This document shows, piece by piece, positions 1 to 6,098 of a stretch of 6,446 nt of DNA. Positions within the stretch are counted from its first letter, which is position 1; the number at the start of each line of letters is the position of its first letter. Origin of the DNA: an uncultured Litorilinea sp. (GTDB lineage Bacteria; Chloroflexota; Anaerolineae; Caldilineales; Caldilineaceae); the NCBI GenBank assembly GCA_937922105.1, contig CAKZVN010000172.1:1-6446 (forward strand). Direction: 5' to 3'. The position numbers were made by a program, and so were the translations under genes. Below the pieces are notes generated by a model. It ran no database searches. It was not told where the DNA came from and was given only the letters and a program-made list of their open reading frames with translations.

Positions 1-534
1 CCCATTGTCATCGCTGCCAACATCTGGGCCTATATTGTCAACCGCGACTTCGGTCCGCTCAACGCCATCTTGGGCTGGTTCGGGATTGCTCCCATTGACT
101 GGCTGGGCAACCCGACTTGGGCCATCCCCGCCATCGTCATGATGGAGATTTGGCGCGGCTTCGGCTTTTACGTGATCATCCTTTTTGCTGCGCTCCAGTC
201 CATCCCCAAAGACCTATACGAGGCAGCCCGCATTGACGGCGCACAGTTCCTCCACATCATTTTGCGGATTACCATTCCCTTGCTGCGTCCTGCGCTCGGC
301 TTTTGCTTTATTATGGCGACCATCTTCAACTTCCAGTTGTTTGATGCCGTCTATGTGTTGACCAAAGGCGGCCCCGCCTGGACTACGGCAACGGTCAGTT
401 GGTATGTCTACCAACAGGCCTTCCAGTCCGACAACATCGGCTTTGCCAGCACCATGGGTGTGGTGCTCCTGGTGGTCATCTTCACCTTGTCGGTGATCCA
501 GCTCAAGTTCTTCCACAGCGACGTGGAGTATTGA
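1..534 (+). CDS. Sugar ABC transporter permease, MalF/UgpA type (5' partial)
   Basis: This is the C-terminal 177 residues of an inner-membrane permease of a binding-protein-dependent carbohydrate importer. The frame is open from base 1, so the true start lies outside the window; the internal TTG at 70 is not a credible start because conserved-looking sequence precedes it. The diagnostic EAA loop, which docks onto the ATPase, is present at window residues 74-93 (EAARIDG, then I-P at 92-93). A motif typical of this subfamily, LTKGGPAWTT, lies near residue 120. Hydrophobic segments at about 39-65, 97-121 and 149-168 fit the last membrane helices of the fold. The gene is followed after 40 bases by the second permease, the usual MalF-MalG order. 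The solute-binding protein is probably upstream. No ATPase is visible, as is common for importers that share an MsmX-like ATPase. The family call is firm; the substrate is unknown. Confidence 0.93.
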   Translation, partial: PIVIAANIWAYIVNRDFGPLNAILGWFGIAPIDWLGNPTWAIPAIVMMEIWRGFGFYVIILFAALQSIPKDLYEAARIDGAQFLHIILRITIPLLRPALGFCFIMATIFNFQLFDAVYVLTKGGPAWTTATVSWYVYQQAFQSDNIGFASTMGVVLLVVIFTLSVIQLKFFHSDVEY

Positions 535-561
535 TTGCGCCGGTCTCTGTGAATATCCGGC

Positions 562-567
562 AAGGAG
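562..567 (+). promoter_or_regulatory. Ribosome binding site of the second permease
   Basis: AAGGAG sits seven bases ahead of the ATG at 575, which fixes that start. It lies in the 40-base gap after the first permease. Confidence 0.8.
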
Positions 568-574
568 AGTCAAC

Positions 575-1435
575 ATGTCCGCCACTTTCGGCGTCATCCG
601 CAGCAAGCGGGAACGAGTCCTCTGGCAGATCGTTTTTTACATCATCATGTTGGCGATCTCGGTCGCCACGGTGGTGCCCTTCCTGTTCATGGCATCCACG
701 TCGCTCACCGAGTCCTTCACCATGATGAGCTATCCGCCGACGCTCATCCCACGCAATCCGTCGTTGAAGAACTACTATGAGATCATCTTCGTCTTCCAAA
801 ACGGATTGTTCCCGCGCTGGTTTCTCAACACTGTCTTCACCACTGCAGCCATCACCATCGGTAGCTTGATCCTGAACACGCTGTCGGGCTATATCTTCGC
901 CAAAAAGCAGTTCTATGGGCGCAACATCGTCTTCGTTCTGCTCCTCTCTACCATGATGGTTCCCGGCGCGGTGACGCTGATCCCGGCCTTCATGATGATC
1001 AACTGGTTGGGACTGTTCAACACCTACTGGGCATTGATTATTCCGGGGCTGGCTTCGGCTTTCGGCATTTTCCTCATGCGTCAGTTCATCAGCAGCCTGC
1101 CCAACGAACTGATCGAAAGCGCCAAGATTGACGGCGCGGGCGAACTGCGTATCTTTGCGTCCATCATTGTGCCCCTGACCACACCCGCAATGGCAGCCTT
1201 GGGTATCTTCACGCTCATGAACGCATGGAATGCCTTCTTATGGCCGTTGGTCGTCTTGCGCGCCAACAGCATGCGCACGCTGGTCGTGGGCCTCGCCACC
1301 GTGCAGGCCGAGTTCAACATCAACTACGGGCTGGTGATGGCTGGGTCGGTGTTGACGGTCCTGCCTTTGCTGCTCCTCTATCTCATTTTCCAACCCTACT
1401 TCGTGGAAGGATTACGCCTGGGCTACGGCAAATAG
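575..1435 (+). CDS. Carbohydrate ABC transporter permease, MalG/UgpE type
   Basis: A complete 286-residue inner-membrane permease, normal length for the MalG/UgpE/AraQ family. It should pair with the permease just upstream to form the transmembrane channel of a sugar importer. Six likely membrane segments are visible at about residues 16-40, 83-109, 116-138, 148-168, 203-225 and 254-274. The EAA cytoplasmic loop starts around residue 180 (E181, S-A-K-I-D-G187) and runs to P200 and P204; it contacts the ATPase. The ATG at 575 has a strong AAGGAG site, and the stop is TAG. The next gene begins 21 bases later, so the downstream enzymes are probably co-transcribed and may act on the imported compound. 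The substrate cannot be read from the permease. Confidence 0.95.
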   Translation: MSATFGVIRSKRERVLWQIVFYIIMLAISVATVVPFLFMASTSLTESFTMMSYPPTLIPRNPSLKNYYEIIFVFQNGLFPRWFLNTVFTTAAITIGSLILNTLSGYIFAKKQFYGRNIVFVLLLSTMMVPGAVTLIPAFMMINWLGLFNTYWALIIPGLASAFGIFLMRQFISSLPNELIESAKIDGAGELRIFASIIVPLTTPAMAALGIFTLMNAWNAFLWPLVVLRANSMRTLVVGLATVQAEFNINYGLVMAGSVLTVLPLLLLYLIFQPYFVEGLRLGYGK

Positions 1436-1456
1436 CCCCGGCGCGGAGCGACCCTG

Positions 1457-2308
1457 ATGCCGACACGCTTCATTGCTACCTACGACACAGAAAAGAAGGA
1501 TGACTGTTTGGCCGCCTGCGCGGCCATTCGTGCCGCGCATGAGCGCCACGGCGTTCCCGGCACCTTTTTCATCGTGGGCAAGCGTCTGGAAGAAGAAGGC
1601 CGCGGCTATCGTGACCTCCTGGGCGATGTGCCCGACTTCGAGATCGCGTCGCACACTTACTCGCACATCATCCTGCGCGACCACCCCTTTTGCGGCAAGA
1701 CACCCGACAACGCCACCCGTCAACGCGAGATCGTCCTGGGCAAGGAGTGGGTCGAGCAGACCTTCCAGCGTCCTTGTGTCGGGTTGCGCCCAGGCTGCGG
1801 CTTTCACAACGCGCTGCGCGGCGACCCCTGGCTGCTGGATACCGTGGTGAACGCGGGCTTCGGCTATGTCAGTTCCCTGCTGTGGGGGCCGGAGACCACC
1901 CTGCCCGCGCTCCTGGTCCCGCCCTTTACTTACGCCGAAGACGGTCACCCCGAGTTGTGGGAACTGCCCGGACACGGCTGGCACGAAAATTTACTCAAGG
2001 CCCACAACCTCACGGTGGAGGTCAAACGCATCCTGGCATGGCCCTCGCCCATGCCCGAAGCTATCCGCTTGACTCCCATTCGCACCCCTGAAGAAGAGTT
2101 CGCCATGAACCGGCTCTTTATTGACCGTGCTGTCGAAATGGGGTTACCTTATGTCTCGCTCATCTGGCATCCCTGGTCGCTGGCGCGCTTCGACCCCGCC
2201 ATGCGCATGCTCGACCTCACCTTTGCCTATATCAAAGAACTCGGCCTGGAAGCCACGACTTACCAGGCCGAATGGGAGCGCACTCGCATCGCGCTGCCCG
2301 TAGCTTAA
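1457..2308 (+). CDS. Polysaccharide deacetylase-family (NodB-fold) hydrolase
   Basis: A 283-residue protein with the NodB/carbohydrate esterase 4 motifs in order. Motif 1 is TYDTE at residues 8-12, with D10 the likely catalytic base and E12 possibly replacing the usual second Asp. GTFFIVG follows at 35-41. Motif 2 is SHTYSH at 65-70, with H66 and H70 the expected metal ligands. The motif 3 candidate is R111-P112, and motif 5 is IWHP with H238. Known relatives remove N- or O-acyl groups from sugars or cleave other C-N bonds (PuuE-type allantoinases). No signal peptide or membrane segment is present, so it probably works in the cytoplasm on a small imported molecule rather than on cell wall. 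GGAG at 1445-1448 supports the ATG. It lies 21 bases after the permease and about 70 before the aminotransferase. The family call is firm; the precise substrate is open. Confidence 0.88.
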   Translation: MPTRFIATYDTEKKDDCLAACAAIRAAHERHGVPGTFFIVGKRLEEEGRGYRDLLGDVPDFEIASHTYSHIILRDHPFCGKTPDNATRQREIVLGKEWVEQTFQRPCVGLRPGCGFHNALRGDPWLLDTVVNAGFGYVSSLLWGPETTLPALLVPPFTYAEDGHPELWELPGHGWHENLLKAHNLTVEVKRILAWPSPMPEAIRLTPIRTPEEEFAMNRLFIDRAVEMGLPYVSLIWHPWSLARFDPAMRMLDLTFAYIKELGLEATTYQAEWERTRIALPVA

Positions 2309-2312
2309 ACGC

Positions 2313-2329
2313 GGCGCCGGGTGTGCGCC
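2313..2329 (+). repeat. Small GC-rich inverted repeat in an intra-operon gap
   Basis: GGCGC (2313-2317) and GCGCC (2325-2329) could pair around a seven-base loop, just after the deacetylase stop. This is the longest gap inside the operon (2309-2379). No U-run follows, so it does not look like a full intrinsic terminator; it may be chance in GC-rich DNA or an mRNA-processing hairpin. Confidence 0.3.
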
Positions 2330-2367
2330 ACGCCTCCCCCGCAACGCAACAGACCCGATGCTCCACC

Positions 2368-2375
2368 AAGGAGGG
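2368..2375 (+). promoter_or_regulatory. Strong Shine-Dalgarno that fixes the GTG start of the aminotransferase
   Basis: AAGGAGGG is an almost perfect anti-16S match and lies four to five bases ahead of GTG at 2380. It argues against the longer reading that begins at 2272 inside the deacetylase gene. Confidence 0.85.
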
Positions 2376-2379
2376 ACCT

Positions 2380-3762
2380 GTGATTACACACGTGCAAGCG
2401 GCGCGCCTGGCGCGCGACGGCGGTGAACCGGCCTTTCCCGCGATGGAAGGAAAGCCCCAGCCCAAGATCGGTCTCGAGGAGTTCCTGTCCATCGCCGAGC
2501 GTTTCGGCTTTTCCGATGACGCGTTGGCGCGGCTGCGCGCCGCAGTCAGCGAGGAGGACCTGGGACCCGGTCCCAACTTAGCCAAGTACGCTACTTCCTA
2601 TCCGCCCAATACCAAAGGCGCGGCCTTTGAACAAAAGGCGCGTGAACTCTTCGGTGTGCCCTATGCCCTGGGCGTCAGCTCGGGAACAGCCGCGCTCCAT
2701 TGTGCCATGATCGCGGCGGGCGTCGGCCCCGGCACCGAGGTGATCGTCCCCGCCATCGGCTTCTACGCCACCGCAGCCATGGTGGTCGCTGCGAAGGGCG
2801 TCCCCATCTTCTGCGATGTGGACGAATCATTGCACATGGACCCACACAAGGTCGAGGCGCTCATCACTCCGCGCACGGTCGCCATCGCGCCCACCCATGT
2901 CATGGGCAGCATCTGCGACCTCGCGCCCATCGTGGAGATTGCGCGACGGCATGGGTTGCTCGTCATCGAGGACTGCGCGCAATCGCCCGGCGGCTCCTAC
3001 CGCGGCAAGCCGGTCGGCTCGGTGGGCGATCTGGGCTGTTTCAGCATTTCCGCCTATAAGATTATCGGCGGCGGTGAGGGCGGTCTGGTCATCACCCATG
3101 ACGAGCGGCTCTGGGAACGCGCCAACCAGTTTGCCGAGGCAGGGGGCCTCTGGCGTCGTGACCGCTTTGCCCCGCCCCGCTACGCAGGAGAACTGTTCAA
3201 CGGCACCAACTATCGCATGTCGGAATTGGAAGCCGCCGTGGATGTGATCCAGTTAACCAAGCTAGCGGGCATTGTACAGCGCTACCACGCGGTCAAGTTC
3301 CGCATCTTGGAGCAACTGAAGCGCTTTGCCGAGATCACGCCGCAAAAGCTCAACGACCCGGCAGGTGAGATCGGCTATACCCTACGCTTTTATCCGGCGA
3401 CCCTGGAACTGGCGGGCAAGATCGTGGAAGCCCTACACGCCGAGGGCATTCGCGCCGGCTGCCACGGGTTGCATCCCAAGCCGGACTGGCACATCTACGC
3501 CGACATGTTCCCCATCACGCTCAAGACCGGGACCATGCCCGCAGACCAGCCCTTCGACTTGCCGCTCTATCGCGAGCGCGGCGGTCATGTGGAGTATCAT
3601 CGCGGCCAATGCCCGGTCGCCGACGACCTCTTTGCGCGCATGGTCAGCATCTCACTCAACCAGTGGTACACCCTGCGTGACGCCGACCGCATTGCGCTGG
3701 GTATTAACAAGGTGCTGGCGGCCTATTGCACGCCGTCCGCCGCAGCGCCGGGTTGGCTCTGA
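2380..3762 (+). CDS. DegT/DnrJ/EryC1/StrS-family PLP-dependent aminotransferase
   Basis: A 460-residue fold-type I aminotransferase. Relatives transfer an amino group to or from keto sugars or cyclitols in the cytoplasm. Signature parts seen: SSGTAAL at 100-106 (phosphate-binding turn of PLP), EDCAQ at 197-201 (D198 pairs with the pyridine nitrogen), SISAYK at 222-227 with K227 the expected Schiff-base lysine, then the GGGEGG loop at 230-235, and NYRMSEL at 277-283. The frame stays open upstream to 2272, but GTG 2380 has a near-perfect ribosome site, and an ARDGGEPAFP segment typical of family N-termini follows at residues 11-20. About 60-70 residues precede the core, including a helical-looking 30-60 stretch, so the protein is longer than the usual 370-400. 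The next gene starts one base after the stop, implying coupled expression. Direction (biosynthetic or catabolic) and substrate are not determined. Confidence 0.93.
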   Translation: MITHVQAARLARDGGEPAFPAMEGKPQPKIGLEEFLSIAERFGFSDDALARLRAAVSEEDLGPGPNLAKYATSYPPNTKGAAFEQKARELFGVPYALGVSSGTAALHCAMIAAGVGPGTEVIVPAIGFYATAAMVVAAKGVPIFCDVDESLHMDPHKVEALITPRTVAIAPTHVMGSICDLAPIVEIARRHGLLVIEDCAQSPGGSYRGKPVGSVGDLGCFSISAYKIIGGGEGGLVITHDERLWERANQFAEAGGLWRRDRFAPPRYAGELFNGTNYRMSELEAAVDVIQLTKLAGIVQRYHAVKFRILEQLKRFAEITPQKLNDPAGEIGYTLRFYPATLELAGKIVEALHAEGIRAGCHGLHPKPDWHIYADMFPITLKTGTMPADQPFDLPLYRERGGHVEYHRGQCPVADDLFARMVSISLNQWYTLRDADRIALGINKVLAAYCTPSAAAPGWL

Positions 3763-3763
3763 G

Positions 3764-4423
3764 ATGCGCATCGTTGAAATCGGCGGCCCCATCCGCGACG
3801 GCATGTGGGCCTATGGCGATCCCTACCCCACCCCACGCATCGAGCAGATCCCGCCGCCCGATTGGCTCGATTATCCGGTCTACTCCCAGACCGTGTACAT
3901 GGCGGTGCAATGCGGGACCTATCTGGAGACCGCCGCGCACATGGACCCCACCGCCATGACCATTGACCAGCTGCCCCTGGCGCGCTGTCTGGATGTCCCC
4001 GCCCTCTGTCTGTGGATTCCGCGCGGGGCCGACGAAGCCATCGACGCGGACGATCTACAGCGCGCCTGTGACGCCGCGGGCATCGTCCCCCAGCCGCGCG
4101 AAGCGCTCTTGGTCGGCACCGGGTGGGATCGCCATTGGGACTCGGCTGATTATGTGACCCACCCGCCCTACTTCACCGCGGCTGCCATTGACTGGGTGCT
4201 GGACCATGACTTCAGTTTGTTGGGCGGCGACACCCCGCGCTACGACAGCCCCAGCAACCCGCAAAACTTCTTCCCCAAGTTCTTCCGCCACGACATTCTG
4301 TTGCTGGCGCCGCTGGTCAACCTGGACCAAGTGCGAAAGCCGCGCGGGCGACTCACCGCATTGCCGCTCAAAATCGTGGGCGCGTGCGCGTCGCCTGTGC
4401 GCGCGCTGTGGATGGAGGAGTAG
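3764..4423 (+). CDS. Cyclase-family (kynurenine formamidase-like) protein with a degenerate metal site
   Basis: A 219-residue protein of the cyclase/KynB-like family, whose members are usually metal-dependent hydrolases of amides, esters or lactones. Family landmarks are GT at 51-52, GTGWDRHW at 118-125, GGDTPRYDSPS at 154-164, and H176-D-I-L-L followed by LVNLDQV at 184-190. The family motif HxGTHxDxPxH reads Q49-C-G-T-Y53-L-E55-T-A57-A-H59, so two histidines are replaced and the Asp is now Glu. The Glu usually found just before the LVNLD-like segment appears to be Ala182. Only H59 and perhaps H176 remain of the usual ligands. The ATG at 3764 lies one base after the aminotransferase stop, so translation is probably coupled; longer upstream readings in this frame overlap the aminotransferase. 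It may be a changed-activity enzyme, a binding protein or an inactive partner. Family call good, activity unknown. Confidence 0.8.
   Translation: MRIVEIGGPIRDGMWAYGDPYPTPRIEQIPPPDWLDYPVYSQTVYMAVQCGTYLETAAHMDPTAMTIDQLPLARCLDVPALCLWIPRGADEAIDADDLQRACDAAGIVPQPREALLVGTGWDRHWDSADYVTHPPYFTAAAIDWVLDHDFSLLGGDTPRYDSPSNPQNFFPKFFRHDILLLAPLVNLDQVRKPRGRLTALPLKIVGACASPVRALWMEE
4414..4420 (+). promoter_or_regulatory. Ribosome binding site for the epimerase, inside the cyclase 3' end
   Basis: GGAGGAG lies over the last codons of the cyclase gene, nine bases ahead of ATG 4430. The two genes are separated by six bases only. Confidence 0.75.
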
Positions 4424-4429
4424 ACCGCG

Positions 4430-5323
4430 ATGCGCATCCTCCTGACCGGCGCAAGCGGCTTCATCGGGGGGAGACTGTTGCCGGTCCTGGCGCGCGAGCA
4501 TACGGTGACCGCGCTGGTGCGTCGTCCCCCCACCCAGCCGCTGCCCGGCGTGCGCTATTGTCGACAAGACCTCACTGTGCCCCTCGACCACACCGCCCTG
4601 CCCGCTGCCATCGACGCGGTGATCCACCAAGCCGCGCTGATTGACGCCGACCACGCAACCGCCGACACCGACCCCTTTCTGGTCAACGTCGTCGCGACTC
4701 AGCGCCTGTTGGAGTACGCGGCGCGCGCCGGCGCGACGCTCTTTGTCCATGCCTCCACCGGCGGCGTCTACGGGTGCAGCCCGCATCCCCTCACCGAGGA
4801 TAGCCCGCTCCGCCCCATGGACCGCTATAGCCTGACCAAAGCGCAGGCTGAACTGGCGGTGGGGGCCTCGCGCTACACCGTCCCCGACCGCGCCTACGCC
4901 ACGGTCATCCTGCGCTATTTCTTTCCCTATGGCGTGGGGACGCCCAACCCCATCCCGCGCTATGTCGAGGCGGCTGTGCGCGGGGACCCCATCGCCTTGC
5001 CGGAAGGAGGCGGCCCGCGCTTCAACCCGCTGCACATTGACGACGCGGTCGCGGCGACAATCGCCGCGCTCATCTTGACCACCGACACCGTGCTCAACAT
5101 CGCGGGCACGGAGATCACCACCTTCGGCGAGATCGCGCGTCTTGCCGCCGCGCGTGTCGGTCGTGACCTGCGTCTGACCACCCTCCCCGCGGACGCGGTC
5201 ATCCCCTACTACCGCAGCCACCTGGTCGCGGACATCACGCGCATGCAGACACAGCTCGGCTTCACCCCGCGCATCCCCCTCGCGGACGGGCTGGCGGAGT
5301 TGCTCAGCAACTACTGTCCGTAG
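4430..5323 (+). CDS. NAD(P)-dependent epimerase/dehydratase (extended SDR)
   Basis: A 297-residue Rossmann-fold enzyme, typical in length for extended short-chain dehydrogenases such as sugar 4-epimerases and dehydratases. The N-terminal nucleotide-binding motif is TGASGFIG (G7, G10, G13). D47-L follows a strand, as in family members that contact the adenine. HQAA at 66-69 is the usual NAD-contact segment. The catalytic set is S109/T110 in HASTGGVYG plus Y133 and K137 (YSLTK). LRYFFPYG at 161-168 and FNPLHIDDAV at 198-207 match the substrate-side motifs (LRxxxxYGP and the HVDD region). It probably oxidises, epimerises or dehydrates a sugar or cyclitol, nucleotide-linked or free. It is the last gene of the + strand operon, six bases after the cyclase. 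Reaction and substrate cannot be set from sequence alone. Confidence 0.92.
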   Translation: MRILLTGASGFIGGRLLPVLAREHTVTALVRRPPTQPLPGVRYCRQDLTVPLDHTALPAAIDAVIHQAALIDADHATADTDPFLVNVVATQRLLEYAARAGATLFVHASTGGVYGCSPHPLTEDSPLRPMDRYSLTKAQAELAVGASRYTVPDRAYATVILRYFFPYGVGTPNPIPRYVEAAVRGDPIALPEGGGPRFNPLHIDDAVAATIAALILTTDTVLNIAGTEITTFGEIARLAAARVGRDLRLTTLPADAVIPYYRSHLVADITRMQTQLGFTPRIPLADGLAELLSNYCP

Positions 5324-5336
5324 TTCGGTCGGATCA

Positions 5337-5349
5337 TCCTAGACTAGGA
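5337..5349. repeat. Short perfect palindrome
   Basis: TCCTAG and CTAGGA flank a single central A, 14 bases after the epimerase stop. The one-base centre makes a hairpin unlikely; a protein-binding site or chance are both possible. Confidence 0.35.
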
Positions 5350-5369
5350 ACGCTGGGGAACAATGGCAC

Positions 5370-5406
5370 GTACAGGGGGCCGGTTACGCTGGAAGTTGCT
5401 CTGTAC
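5370..5406. repeat. Inverted repeat in the convergent spacer, possible weak transcript-end hairpin
   Basis: GTACAG (5370-5375) and CTGTAC (5401-5406) are perfect complements; one G-U and one G-C pair extend the stem to eight pairs (5370-5377 with 5399-5406) around a 21-base loop. It lies between converging transcripts where a terminator is expected, but no U-run follows on either strand. The rest of the 5324-5493 spacer holds no gene I can support, except a doubtful 31-codon ORF at 5363-5458. Confidence 0.3.
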
Positions 5407-5493
5407 CGTGCTGCCGTTTCAAAACCTCCCTACCCCTGAACCGTTCGGACACCCTTGACCCCACCGGTAATCCTGGATTGGCTTATAGGCAGT

Positions 5494-5838
5494 TTACAAC
5501 CCCAGCATACGAACAAGCTCTTGCGAGATACGATCCAAGTAGCCCTGCTCCAAAGTGCCTAACTTGCCGAGCACACGCTCGTTATCAATTGCGCGCAACT
5601 GAAAACACATCGCAACCGATGCGACCGCTAGTCCGTTCTGTGGTGAAGGCAAAATCTCGACTGTGAACCCGAAACGCAGCGCGTTACGGTTGCTCGTCAA
5701 GGGGATGATCATCACAGTCGGGAGAGTTATTCCCGGCAGATCGGCTTGTATGGCGATAGCCGGCCGAGTACCAATTTGCTCCCGCCCTCGTACTACGGGT
5801 TGGGGCAAATTCACACTCAAAACATCGCCGCGCGGCAT
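5494..5838 (-). CDS. MazF/PemK-family endoribonuclease toxin
   Basis: A 114-residue protein of normal length for MazF, the type II toxin that cuts mRNA at short single-stranded motifs. RGDVLSVNLP at 3-12 is the family N-terminal strand. REQIGTRPAIAI at 19-30 carries R25, and IPLTSN at 45-50 carries T48; these align in position and context with the catalytic Arg and Thr of Bacillus subtilis MazF (R25, T48). SVAMCFQLRAID at 74-85 matches the conserved strand usually written SV-x-x-x-Q-x-R-x-x-D. The ATG at 5838 shares one base with the TAA of the upstream gene (TAATG), and only a weak GAGAG lies about 12 bases upstream, so translation is probably coupled to the antitoxin. It reads toward the + strand operon. 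The sequence looks intact and active. Confidence 0.93.
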   Translation of the reverse strand: MPRGDVLSVNLPQPVVRGREQIGTRPAIAIQADLPGITLPTVMIIPLTSNRNALRFGFTVEILPSPQNGLAVASVAMCFQLRAIDNERVLGKLGTLEQGYLDRISQELVRMLGL

Positions 5839-6098
5839 TAATCAAGGCTGCTCTCGAAGTCTAGCAGTGCTTCGTCGCTCAATGCATCCCACTGACTGAT
5901 CTCATCCGCCAATTCTTGCCATATCTCGGAATTTAGCGGCGTGTGCGTCGGGACGCTCCCGTCCGGCATGACAACACCATACATGCGCGTACCCTCGAAA
6001 TGGAAACGAAAGTCACGTGCAGGACGCTGTCCCCACGTCTCTTTGACATATCGTTCGTGATTTGCAATCGAGGTGACTCTTCTATCCAATGTGTTCAT
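5838..6098 (-). CDS. Putative antitoxin partner of MazF
   Basis: An 86-residue protein directly upstream of the toxin gene and overlapping it by one base, the expected place for the cognate antitoxin. The N-terminal half is basic and polar (MNTLDRRVTS and on). A central FRFHFEGTRMYGVVMPDGS segment (28-46) looks like beta strands. The C-terminal 25 residues are acidic and helical (SQWDALSDEALLDFESSLD), as in antitoxin tails that wrap around MazF. I see no AbrB/MazE domain and no clear ribbon-helix-helix. ATG 6098 is preferred over the in-frame ATG at 6152: it has GGGGA at 6105-6109 six bases upstream and overlaps the preceding gene by 17 bases rather than about 70. The role rests on position and the acidic tail, not on family recognition. 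Confidence 0.7.
   Translation of the reverse strand: MNTLDRRVTSIANHERYVKETWGQRPARDFRFHFEGTRMYGVVMPDGSVPTHTPLNSEIWQELADEISQWDALSDEALLDFESSLD

Noticed and set aside
1412..1984. 190-codon minus-strand frame opposite the deacetylase
   Set aside because: Antisense shadow of a gene with intact NodB motifs; no family features of its own.
2272..2379. Longer start for the aminotransferase, overlapping the deacetylase 3' end
   Set aside because: The extra 36 residues look like out-of-frame translation of the deacetylase and spacer, while GTG 2380 has a near-perfect Shine-Dalgarno.
3326..3763. Extension of the cyclase frame upstream into the aminotransferase
   Set aside because: The upstream part is Arg/Ser/Pro-rich shadow sequence of the aminotransferase; ATG 3764 begins the family-like N-terminus directly after the aminotransferase stop.
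4055..5221. Long minus-strand open frame of 388 codons opposite the cyclase and epimerase genes
   Set aside because: It lies antisense to two genes with strong family motifs, its composition (Gly, Arg, Gln, His, Asp rich, no recognisable motif) is that of a GC-rich shadow frame, and it has no supported ribosome site.
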